Part shown: in pieces, positions 1-6,520 of the stretch | Layout of the letters: each line of letters opens with the position of its first letter | Position numbering within the stretch: the first letter of the stretch is position 1 | DNA from: JBCBKZ01 sp039026975 | Lineage (GTDB): Bacteria; Bacteroidota; Bacteroidia; J057 | DNA: 7,528 nt | Assembly (NCBI GenBank): GCA_039026975.1 | Contig: JBCCLI010000330.1 | Span: 1 to 7,528, forward strand | Direction of reading: 5' to 3' | Notes under the pieces: model-generated | What the model saw: the letters and a program-made list of their open reading frames with translations, nothing else | The model's database searches: none | What the model was told of the DNA's origin: nothing | Position numbers and translations under genes: made by a program

Positions 1-1074
1 CAGGAAAAAATTAAGCATCATACAGACGTAAAGACACAGCTGGAAGAAGCCCTCCTCTGCAAAGAATTCATAGAGACCGAAATCAAAAAATTACAGCAAG
101 GTGCTAACTGGCTGGTGTATATGCAGGATGATGATGAAAGTGCAGAAGCCAGAGATGAATACATAACTGTATTAGGGAGGTTAAATAATCAGCGTATAGC
201 GGCCCTGAATCCTAGCAGCCCCATTATACGTGTAGGGTCCGCAGTTCCTCCCACAGAAGCAGTCCCTACCCAATACCCGTTATTAATTACCCTGTCAGGG
301 GTGGTCAGCTTGGCTATTTGTATGTTGCTAATTTTTCTGCTAGAGTATGTGGATGTTACCTTGCGTACTCCCTATTTCTTTGAAAGATTTACAGGCTTAA
401 AAACCTTGGGAGGGCTGAACGTCCTTAACACTTCCCAGCTAGACTTACCGCAGCTGTTTCAGCATCAGCAGGCAGATCCATCCCTGGAATCTTTTAAGCA
501 AAACTTAAGAAAGATCCGGTTTGAGCTACTCTCAGAAGAAGGAAAAATAATCTTGTTTACCAGCTCCCAGGCTAAGACAGGGAAGTCTGCCATTATGTTG
601 TCACTGGCCTACTCCCTAAGCCTAAATAATAAGCGAGTGCTTATTCTGGATACGAACTTTAAAAATCAAGATCTTACCCAAATTTGTCATGCTACTCCCA
701 AGCTAGAGGAATATTTTCAGTTTGAGACCCCCGTTTCCACGATTATCTCACATACAGGATTATATGGAGTGGATATCATTGGGAGTGAAGGGAGTAATAG
801 CAGCCCTTCAGAGGTATTACCTCAGGAGCAGTTTACACATCTCTTGCTTGAGCTAGAGAAAAAGTATGATTATATATTCATGGAAGGCCCTTCTATGAAT
901 ACTTATTCTGATACGAAAGAACTCTCAGAATATGCAGATAGAATTCTGCCTGTCTTCTCTGCAAAGACCTCCATCAGGCAGCAGGACCGGAATGCCATTA
1001 ATTACATGCGCAAACAGGATGGTAAACTCATGGGTGCTATCCTGAATAATGTAGCCCTAAAAGATCTCACATAA
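1..1074 (+). CDS. Exopolysaccharide chain-length/export protein (Wzz/Wzc type) with degenerate BY-kinase domain, 3' part
   Basis: The frame is open from base 1, so the 5' end lies outside the window and 357 codons are visible; the ATG at 115 is internal. Visible residues 1-38 are charged and heptad-like, fitting the end of the periplasmic coiled coil. A proline-rich stretch (VPPTEAVPTQYP, about 82-93) leads into a membrane helix (about 93-117), the usual C-terminal end of a Wzz domain. A cytoplasmic P-loop domain follows. Walker A is TSSQAKTGKS (187-196), with the GKS kept. Walker A' reads LILDTN (D217, with N219 where the second Asp is expected). Walker B reads YIFMEGPS, with E295 where Asp is usual. 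No tyrosine-rich tail follows; the protein ends NNVALKDLT. Family members control the chain length and export of surface polysaccharide at the inner membrane. The motif changes suggest a weak or inactive kinase that keeps a structural or nucleotide-binding role (inference). Family assignment is firm; the exact polysaccharide is unknown. Confidence 0.88.
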   Translation, partial: QEKIKHHTDVKTQLEEALLCKEFIETEIKKLQQGANWLVYMQDDDESAEARDEYITVLGRLNNQRIAALNPSSPIIRVGSAVPPTEAVPTQYPLLITLSGVVSLAICMLLIFLLEYVDVTLRTPYFFERFTGLKTLGGLNVLNTSQLDLPQLFQHQQADPSLESFKQNLRKIRFELLSEEGKIILFTSSQAKTGKSAIMLSLAYSLSLNNKRVLILDTNFKNQDLTQICHATPKLEEYFQFETPVSTIISHTGLYGVDIIGSEGSNSSPSEVLPQEQFTHLLLELEKKYDYIFMEGPSMNTYSDTKELSEYADRILPVFSAKTSIRQQDRNAINYMRKQDGKLMGAILNNVALKDLT

Positions 1075-1103
1075 AAAAAGGCCTCCAGTAATTACTGGAA
1101 GCC
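1073..1103 (-). terminator. Intrinsic terminator between convergent genes
   Basis: Bases 1080-1103 form a nearly perfect inverted repeat. The arms GGCCTCCAGTAA and TTACTGGAAGCC have one mismatch, and the loop would be the central AATT. Read on the minus strand, the hairpin is followed directly by seven T (1079-1073), the classical layout for ending transcription of the M48 peptidase gene, whose stop codon is 23 bases before the hairpin. On the plus strand the hairpin starts 6 bases after the stop of the polysaccharide gene, but what follows (GTATGTTATTCTT) is only moderately T-rich. It may therefore work in both directions, less strongly on the plus strand. Confidence 0.8.
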
Positions 1104-1125
1104 GTATGTTATTCTTGGTAGTAAG

Positions 1126-1941
1126 CTATCTTTTAGTGGAACCCGGTACGGGGTACTTGGCCTTATACTCTAGCGATTTTGCCACTAGATTATTCAGGGC
1201 ACTACTTCTTCTTTCAGGATTAGGATGAGTACTCAAAAATTCTGGAGGGGATTGTCCACCGCTTCCTGCCATTCGCTGCCAGAAAGGAGCGGCTTCATTA
1301 GGGTTGTATCCTGCCATGGCCATCAGGTATAGACCTATCTCATCCGCCTCAGATTCATGTTTACGGCTGAAAGGAAGCATAACACCTATCTGAGTCCCTA
1401 GTCCTACTGCTGTTAATAGTAGGTTTCTGGTCATCGCAGGCTTTTCTTGTAAAGCTATATCCAGGGCAGCTGTCCCCGCTTGGGTCATTAACCCTTGAGT
1501 CATTCTTTCATTTCCATGATGAGCTAAGGCATGGGCTATTTCATGTCCCATGACCACTGCTAATCCGTCTTCATTCTGAGCCACATCTATGATACCTGTG
1601 TAAATGACTACTTTTCCTCCGGGCATGCAGAAGGCATTTACCGTAGGATCATCTACTACATTAAACTCCCACTGGAAATTGGATAGCTCCGCTTCAAGTC
1701 CATTAGCTCTATAGTATACCTCTGTGGCTTTCACCAGATTAGCCCCTATTTCCTTTACCATGGCTAATTCAGCTCCACCTGTAACGGGCCTATTTTCAGT
1801 AAGATATTGGTCATACTGCGCAAAACTCATGGCATTTATCTCAGCATCAGGGATTAGCTTTGTTTGAGACCTACCTGTGAATGCTACCTTAGCACAAGAG
1901 GCAAGTGTGATCACAATAACTAATGCTAGTAACTTTTTCAT
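1126..1941 (-). CDS. M48 family zinc metallopeptidase, lipoprotein
   Basis: The 271-residue protein starts MKKLLALVIVITLASC, a lipoprotein signal peptide with lipobox LASC and lipidated Cys16. The residues after Cys (AKVAFTG) are not acidic, so the Bacteroidota surface-export signal is absent and a periplasm-facing lipoprotein is likely (inference). The catalytic zinc motif is HEIAH (133-137), followed by HH at 141-142. The third ligand is in ESEAD (E196, after the SRKH that precedes it). NAFCMPGG (102-109) and STHPNPERR (237-245) are further conserved M48 stretches. Length and layout match short soluble members related to Oma1 and LoiP, which degrade or help fold damaged envelope proteins. 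An upstream in-frame ATG at 1974 would add 11 residues before the signal peptide. The start at 1941 was chosen because it opens the signal peptide directly and a promoter box sits at 1979-1986. No Shine-Dalgarno sequence is seen. All key residues are intact, so it is probably active; the substrate is unknown. Confidence 0.93.
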   Translation of the reverse strand: MKKLLALVIVITLASCAKVAFTGRSQTKLIPDAEINAMSFAQYDQYLTENRPVTGGAELAMVKEIGANLVKATEVYYRANGLEAELSNFQWEFNVVDDPTVNAFCMPGGKVVIYTGIIDVAQNEDGLAVVMGHEIAHALAHHGNERMTQGLMTQAGTAALDIALQEKPAMTRNLLLTAVGLGTQIGVMLPFSRKHESEADEIGLYLMAMAGYNPNEAAPFWQRMAGSGGQSPPEFLSTHPNPERRSSALNNLVAKSLEYKAKYPVPGSTKR

Positions 1942-1978
1942 GTGTATGGATTGATAATTACTGACAGATAACATTATA

Positions 1979-1986
1979 CAAAATTA
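1979..1986 (-). promoter_or_regulatory. Bacteroidota -7 promoter box for the M48 peptidase gene
   Basis: On the minus strand these bases read TAATTTTG, an exact match to the TAnnTTTG box used by the primary sigma factor of Bacteroidota. Transcription would begin near 1970-1973, giving a leader of about 30 bases before the ATG at 1941. No clear TTG -33 element is seen at the expected distance; the region around 2003-2013 is weak. The position argues against the longer start at 1974, which would lie at or upstream of the transcript's 5' end. Confidence 0.5.
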
Positions 1987-2097
1987 TTGCCATCCCTTTT
2001 CTATAGTGAATAAGGATGTTCCTCTACTTAGGATTGGTGTAAGAATAATTTGTCACCGTGATAAAAACAAAATTCTTTAGATATAGAACTTTAGGTC

Positions 2098-2113
2098 ATT
2101 TCTGAGCAGAAAT
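2098..2113. repeat. Inverted repeat, 7-base arms
   Basis: ATTTCTG and CAGAAAT are perfect inverted arms separated only by AG. It is followed at once by a smaller inverted repeat, AATAT-gaa-ATATT (2111-2123). The two-base spacer makes an operator-like protein-binding site more natural than an RNA hairpin, but no regulator is visible nearby. Confidence 0.5.
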
Positions 2114-2207
2114 ATGAAATATTGCCTGAATAATATCATATTCTCAGCTGAAAAACGTATTTCCAATAAGTTTTAGGGAAAATGTGTAGGCAGTAATTAG
2201 GATTTTG

Positions 2208-2221
2208 CTATATTAATATAG
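2208..2221. repeat. Perfect 14-base palindrome
   Basis: CTATATTAATATAG is identical to its own reverse complement. It lies in the middle of the divergent intergenic region, about 270 bases upstream of the M48 start and about 590 bases upstream of the receptor start. It could be a dimeric regulator's binding site. In such AT-rich DNA, chance is also a reasonable explanation. Confidence 0.45.
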
Positions 2222-2285
2222 TAGAAAGTTAGGAGAAGGGGAAGAAAGCCGTTTGCCTGCCTTTTTTCTATAATTCCTTTATCTC

Positions 2286-2305
2286 CCTATTGATTATTCG
2301 ATAGG
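2286..2305. repeat. Hairpin-forming inverted repeat, 8-base arms
   Basis: CCTATTGA and TCGATAGG pair over 8 positions, with one G-T wobble, around the four-base loop TTAT. No T-run follows directly on either strand. A weaker alternative fold (2295-2325) would lead into seven T at 2327-2333 on the plus strand. The two folds share bases and so exclude each other. Confidence 0.4.
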
Positions 2306-2373
2306 TGATTTCTAACTTCGGAATACTTTTTTTATAAATTCGTACATTACTCACTTGGAACTATACTTGGATT

Positions 2374-2407
2374 CCCGAAGAGGTCATATCGGCACCTTCG
2401 GGTTTTT
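2374..2407 (+). terminator. Orphan intrinsic-terminator-like hairpin
   Basis: CCCGAAG (2374-2380) and CTTCGGG (2396-2402) are perfect 7-base arms around a 15-base loop, followed directly by five T (2403-2407). This is the standard form of a plus-strand intrinsic terminator. No coding gene is recognisable upstream on the plus strand between 1975 and 2373, so it may end a small RNA, stop read-through, or belong to a dispersed extragenic repeat. Confidence 0.5.
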
Positions 2408-2425
2408 CTATGTATGAGTATGTAT

Positions 2426-2440
2426 GAAATCATAGATTTC
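2426..2440. repeat. Inverted repeat, 6-base arms, 3-base loop
   Basis: GAAATC and GATTTC are perfect arms around ATA. It starts within the second copy of the TATGTATGA direct repeat (2419-2427) and lies 19 bases after the T-run of the orphan terminator-like hairpin. It may be part of the same structured element. Confidence 0.4.
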
Positions 2441-2666
2441 TGATAAAAATGAACCTCATAAGGATGTAATTGCGTTGGTTTTCTAGAGAATAGCTTGATC
2501 TTTTCAGAAGCTTCAACGCAGATAAGTATGCCTAAGGCTGGCATCTTGGCAAAAAAGTTTATTTCTCTCGTGATATCGCTCTCCCCAGGCAACCAACTTC
2601 TGTGAGGTAGGTTATTTACAAGTATAGGAGTATCTATAAATAAATTAGTTTCTGAGCTATTTGGAA

Positions 2667-2697
2667 ATGTAAATCATCTGTAGCTATTTTATTTTCG
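2667..2697 (+). promoter_or_regulatory. Weak candidate promoter for the receptor operon
   Basis: TATTTTCG (2690-2697) differs from the Bacteroidota TAnnTTTG box at one base. A one-mismatch -33 element (ATG for TTG, 2667-2669) lies 20 bases upstream. It would give a leader of about 105 bases containing the hairpin at 2753-2770. I found no exact TAnnTTTG box between 2600 and 2810, so this is only the best available candidate; control by an alternative sigma factor is also possible. Confidence 0.25.
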
Positions 2698-2752
2698 CAC
2701 ATCTAGTTGATCAGGAAGAAGAAAGTACCTGGCTACCATCAGCAAAGAGTTA

Positions 2753-2770
2753 TTCCGGTCTTATCCGGAA
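2753..2770 (+). promoter_or_regulatory. Leader hairpin upstream of the receptor gene
   Basis: TTCCGG and CCGGAA form a perfect 6-base-pair stem around the loop TCTTAT, ending 39 bases before the ATG at 2810. No T-run follows, so it is not an intrinsic terminator. It could be an mRNA leader structure or an operator; the sequence alone does not decide. Confidence 0.4.
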
Positions 2771-2809
2771 ATCTTCAAACACCTAACTTCTGTATGCCTA
2801 TTGCTTGAT

Positions 2810-5800
2810 ATGTTACAAAGGATAAGACTTGTAGGAATTTTCTGGCTGTACCTGCTGAGTGTCATGTATGCTCAGGACGGGAAACTCACAGGAAAAGTTT
2901 CTAACCAGAACGGAGAACCACTTCCATTCGCCACAGTAATTGTTTTTGAGGGAGATCTGGTAAGATATGGTACTCAAACAGATAATACTGGTGTTTACAG
3001 TATTCAGCCTATCTCAGTAGGTACATATAAGGTAGAGTTCCGATACCTAGGAGCTAAACAGATACGCAGTGATGTTCCCATCATAGATGGACAAACACGT
3101 CAGTTAGATGTGCGTTTCACAGATGGAGTTACCCAAACAGATACTGTCCAAATAGAGAGTTACGTTAATCCCGTCTTTGAGAAAGATCCAAAGGTGGCTT
3201 CCGTTCTGAGTGGAAAAGACGTGCAGTCTATAGGTACTCGTAATGTGCAGTCTCTGGCTGCCATCACGCCAGGGGTATACCAATCTGACGAGGGAGATGG
3301 CGGCATTAATATAAGAGGAGCCAGAAGTAATGCTACCGTTTACTATGTAGATGGGGTGAAAATCAGAGGGGTGACTACCCTCCCTCAGCAGTCCATAGAG
3401 CAGCTGCAGGTGATTACAGGAGGAACACCGGCGGAATATGGTGATTTTACAGGAGGGGTAATTTCTATTACTACTGCCAGGCCTTCCCCTAAATTTGGAG
3501 GAGGCTTAGAGCTGGTTTCCAGTGAGTTTTTAGACCCCTATGGAAGAAATCTGGCAGCATTGACCCTGACAGGCCCGCTCATCAAGAAAACAGAAACAGT
3601 AGAAGGATTTGACTATAAAAGATCCGTTTTAGGCTTCTTCCTTTCAGGAGAATTTGACTACCAGGAAGATAGTGATCCCGGTGCCAGGGGAGTAGTAAGA
3701 CTAAATGACGGCATATTAGAAGACTTACAACAAACGCCCCTTCAGTTTAACACGGACGGAGAAAACTTCATTAGCAGAGCTAACTTTATCCGGGCAGAGG
3801 ACATAGCTGATATGGATGCTAAAGCCCAAAATGAAGATCAACGGATACGGGTTCTTGGTAGATTAGATTTCCAGCCTACAGATAATATTGTCATGAAGCT
3901 GGGAGGAAGCTATGAAAATATTACCTCTGATCTCTGGAGTACTGCTAATCAGTTATTCGCTCCAGAGGGAAATACCCAGTTCTCAGGAAATAGCTACCGA
4001 GGGTGGTTCCGCTTCCAGCAAAACTTTAAATCTGGAGAGGGTTCCTTATTAAAAAACCTTTTCTACTCCCTACAAGCAGATTACTCTCTTTACCAGAGAC
4101 GTTTCCAGGATAGAGTACATAAAGATAATTTCTTTGACTATGGCTATATAGGTCAGTTTGACTTTGACATAGTGCCACTATACCAATATGTAGATGACCC
4201 ACAGTCAGAAATATCTTCAAGTCCTTACTGGCAGGTGATAGAGTATGGAGAAAATAACCTAAGGTTTGATGCTACTAACTCTAAGAATCCCCTTTTGTCC
4301 AGATATAATGAAGTGATTTTTGATTACGTAGCAGAAAATGGGGTCAATAACTTATTCCCTGGTTTATTTTCCAATGAGCCGGTGGTGAACAGCCTAACAA
4401 ACCTAAATGAGTTAGCATTTAGAGGCGGTCTGAGAAATGGAGATTTTCCTAGAAGTGTATATTCCCTCTTTTCAGGGGTAGGTTCCTCTCCGGGAAGCTA
4501 CACTAAGTTTGATTTTGAGCAGTTTCGCCTCTCAGGACAAGCTACGGCAGAAATTAAAGGGCATAACCTGAAAGCCGGATTTGAATTTGAGCAGAGATTG
4601 GAGCGTTTCTACGCCATTCAGCTTAGAGGTGGTGGTGGAGTTTGGGACTTAATGCGTCAGTACACTAATTTCCACTTGAATAACCTGGAAGGTGATCCCG
4701 GCTTATTTGAGTACGTGATCAGAAATGGCGAATTCCAGGATACCGTTGTGGTACCATTGCAGTATTCGGGAAGTGATCAGAAGGTGTTTGACAGGAACTT
4801 GAGGGCGAGATTAGGCTTACCTGTAGATGGAACAGAAAGAATAAATATAGATGGCCTTCCATTAGAGACCTTCTCTTTAGACTTATTTAATGCTGACGAA
4901 CTCCTAAATAATGGCTTAGGCGCCGTTACTTACTACGGCTATGACCATCTGGGAAATAAAACCCAAACAGTAGATGATAGTGAGTTCTTCTCAGATCTGG
5001 ATAACCGCCCCTTAAATCCATTCTCTCCTACATACATATCTGCCTTCATACAGGATAAGTTTGAATTTGAGGATATCATCTTTAATGTAGGACTTAGGGT
5101 AGACCGCTTTGACGCCAACCAGCCGGTACTCAAAGATAACTTCTCTCTGTATCCTACCTACACAGCGGGTGAAGCTGCCTCTGGAAGTTTAGCTTTCCCA
5201 TCCTTCGACTTACCAGGAGGGGTGGGAGCAGACTGGATTCCTTATGTGGATGATGCAGCTAACCCTTCTGAAATCATAGGCTATAGAAATGGAGAGTCGT
5301 GGTTTGATGCTAATGGTGCACCGGTTTCTTCTAATGTGATAGCTGCTTCTTCTGGTGGTAAGCCCAAGCCTTATGTACAGGAAGAAGAAGTCTCTATTAA
5401 CTCCTTCAAGGACTATGAGCCACAGACGGTATTCATGCCCAGGATTTCTTTTTCTTTCCCCATTTCAGATGTGGCCTTGTTTTTTGCACACTATGATGTG
5501 CTGGCTCAGAGGCCTGGGCAGCTTCTTCCTACTCAGGGGTCCTTACTAGCTGGTCAGATTTCTGACTACGCTTTTCTGGAGAATAGACCTACTGTAGAGG
5601 TAAATAATCCTAATCTGAAGCCAGAGATTACGGTAGATTATGAGGCTGGGTTCAAGCAAAAGATAGGACAGAGGATGGCCTTAAATGTTTCTGCCTTCTA
5701 TCGAGAGTTTAGAGATCAAATTAGATTTAGACGGTTTGCTAATGCCTTCCCCTTTTCCTATGATACCTATGATAACCTGGATTTCAGTACCGTCAAGGGA

Positions 5801-6520
5801 TTTGTGTTCAGCTTTGATATGAGGAGAACCAAGAATACCCAGCTTAGACTAGGATATACGCTCTCTTTTGCAGATGGAACAGGGTCCAGCTTCTCATCCG
5901 CCAGAAACGTAGTGAACTTCCTGGAAGGAGTTGGGGTGTTGAGAGTTCCCTTACCATTGGACATAGACCAGCGGCATAGATTCTCGGGAGTAGTAGACTA
6001 CCGTTTTAATGGAAGTAATCTGGGGCCAGGGCTTAGTCTGGGGAATAATACTGTATATCCACTGAAGAATGCTGGCGCTAACCTAACCTTCCAAATGGGA
6101 TCAGGAACGCCTTTTTCCAGAAACTCTGTAGTAGTACCAGCAGTAGCAGGCGGAATTAATATAGTGAATCAGATTCAGGGTACGCCTAATGGATTTAGAA
6201 AACCCTGGCAGTTTAGAGCAGATCTCAGACTAGATAAAACCCTCCAATTGAAGACAGGAAACCAGGGAGGGAAGATTTTTGATTTCAATGTATACCTGCT
6301 GGTATTAAATCTGTTTGATAATGAAAATGTAGTAAATGTCTACAGATTTACTGGCTTGCCGGACGATGATGGATTCCTTGAAAGTGATCAGGGGGTACAA
6401 ACTATACTTACCCAGATAGATCCTCAGTCATATGTGGATATTTATGGGACCAGGGTAAATAATCCTAATAATTTTTCGCTTCCCAGAAGAGTCAGACTGG
6501 GAGTATTATTTAACTTTTAA
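2810..6520 (+). CDS. TonB-dependent outer-membrane receptor with carboxypeptidase-regulatory-like N-terminal domain
   Basis: This complete 1236-residue protein begins with a signal peptide (about 1-21, cleavage at MYA|QDG). Residues 25-103 form a carboxypeptidase-regulatory-like beta domain (LTGKVSNQNGEPLPFATV). The plug domain spans about 125-225, with INIRG (166-170), YYVDGV (178-183) and GGTPAEYGDFTGGVISITT (204-222). The rest is a 22-strand-type barrel ending in RRVRLGVLFNF with a terminal Phe, as expected for BAM-dependent insertion. Members of the superfamily import large or scarce substrates across the outer membrane using TonB-ExbBD energy. It is longer than most siderophore receptors because of extended loops. 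One of these (about 600-717) carries NLRARLGLPVDG, NIDGLP, NADELLNNG and YYGYDHLGNK. The ATG at 2810 was chosen over an in-frame TTG at 2801. No Shine-Dalgarno sequence is seen. It is not a standard SusC, because the next gene is not SusD-like but a secreted protein whose start overlaps its stop. The substrate is unknown. Confidence 0.93.
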   Translation: MLQRIRLVGIFWLYLLSVMYAQDGKLTGKVSNQNGEPLPFATVIVFEGDLVRYGTQTDNTGVYSIQPISVGTYKVEFRYLGAKQIRSDVPIIDGQTRQLDVRFTDGVTQTDTVQIESYVNPVFEKDPKVASVLSGKDVQSIGTRNVQSLAAITPGVYQSDEGDGGINIRGARSNATVYYVDGVKIRGVTTLPQQSIEQLQVITGGTPAEYGDFTGGVISITTARPSPKFGGGLELVSSEFLDPYGRNLAALTLTGPLIKKTETVEGFDYKRSVLGFFLSGEFDYQEDSDPGARGVVRLNDGILEDLQQTPLQFNTDGENFISRANFIRAEDIADMDAKAQNEDQRIRVLGRLDFQPTDNIVMKLGGSYENITSDLWSTANQLFAPEGNTQFSGNSYRGWFRFQQNFKSGEGSLLKNLFYSLQADYSLYQRRFQDRVHKDNFFDYGYIGQFDFDIVPLYQYVDDPQSEISSSPYWQVIEYGENNLRFDATNSKNPLLSRYNEVIFDYVAENGVNNLFPGLFSNEPVVNSLTNLNELAFRGGLRNGDFPRSVYSLFSGVGSSPGSYTKFDFEQFRLSGQATAEIKGHNLKAGFEFEQRLERFYAIQLRGGGGVWDLMRQYTNFHLNNLEGDPGLFEYVIRNGEFQDTVVVPLQYSGSDQKVFDRNLRARLGLPVDGTERINIDGLPLETFSLDLFNADELLNNGLGAVTYYGYDHLGNKTQTVDDSEFFSDLDNRPLNPFSPTYISAFIQDKFEFEDIIFNVGLRVDRFDANQPVLKDNFSLYPTYTAGEAASGSLAFPSFDLPGGVGADWIPYVDDAANPSEIIGYRNGESWFDANGAPVSSNVIAASSGGKPKPYVQEEEVSINSFKDYEPQTVFMPRISFSFPISDVALFFAHYDVLAQRPGQLLPTQGSLLAGQISDYAFLENRPTVEVNNPNLKPEITVDYEAGFKQKIGQRMALNVSAFYREFRDQIRFRRFANAFPFSYDTYDNLDFSTVKGFVFSFDMRRTKNTQLRLGYTLSFADGTGSSFSSARNVVNFLEGVGVLRVPLPLDIDQRHRFSGVVDYRFNGSNLGPGLSLGNNTVYPLKNAGANLTFQMGSGTPFSRNSVVVPAVAGGINIVNQIQGTPNGFRKPWQFRADLRLDKTLQLKTGNQGGKIFDFNVYLLVLNLFDNENVVNVYRFTGLPDDDGFLESDQGVQTILTQIDPQSYVDIYGTRVNNPNNFSLPRRVRLGVLFNF

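Larger units (their letters stand above)
1942..2809. other. Long AT-rich intergenic region rich in short palindromes, no convincing gene
   Basis: This 868-base gap separates the divergently transcribed M48 and receptor genes. Reading all six frames, I find no ORF with a recognisable product. It contains the peptidase promoter, several short inverted repeats (2098-2113, 2208-2221, 2286-2305, 2426-2440), a hairpin plus T-run resembling an intrinsic terminator (2374-2407), a 9-base direct repeat TATGTATGA at 2409-2417 and 2419-2427, and a leader hairpin before the receptor gene. Its base composition is visibly richer in A and T than the flanking genes. A small RNA or a remnant of a dispersed repeat is possible but not shown. 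Confidence 0.7.

Noticed and set aside
115..1074. ATG at 115 as the start of the polysaccharide gene
   Set aside because: The frame is open back to base 1, and the upstream residues continue a coiled coil of the Wzz type, so this Met is internal.
2241..2267. Hairpin GAAGAAAGCC/GCCTTTTTTC as a second terminator
   Set aside because: The stem is almost all A-T, with a C-C mismatch and a wobble; the T-run is itself part of the stem. Too weak to list as a terminator.
2295..2333. Bulged stem before seven T as a terminator
   Set aside because: The stem needs two bulges and competes with the better 8-base-pair hairpin at 2286-2305; noted only under that repeat.
2347..2592. 81-residue minus-strand ORF in the intergenic gap
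   Set aside because: No recognisable domain or signal. Its C-terminal codons are formed by the terminator-like hairpin (2374-2402), and its composition looks like translated non-coding DNA. It is more likely structural sequence or a repeat than a gene.
2801..2809. TTG start three codons upstream of the receptor ATG
   Set aside because: The ATG at 2810 already gives a complete signal peptide, and a TTG start has no ribosome-binding support here.
4026..5964. Several 64-65-residue ORFs inside the receptor gene on both strands
   Set aside because: All lie wholly within the receptor reading frame and have no features of their own.
2810..6520. Receptor as a standard SusC with a SusD partner
   Set aside because: The immediate downstream gene has no lipobox or SusD features and instead resembles large T9SS-associated secreted proteins.
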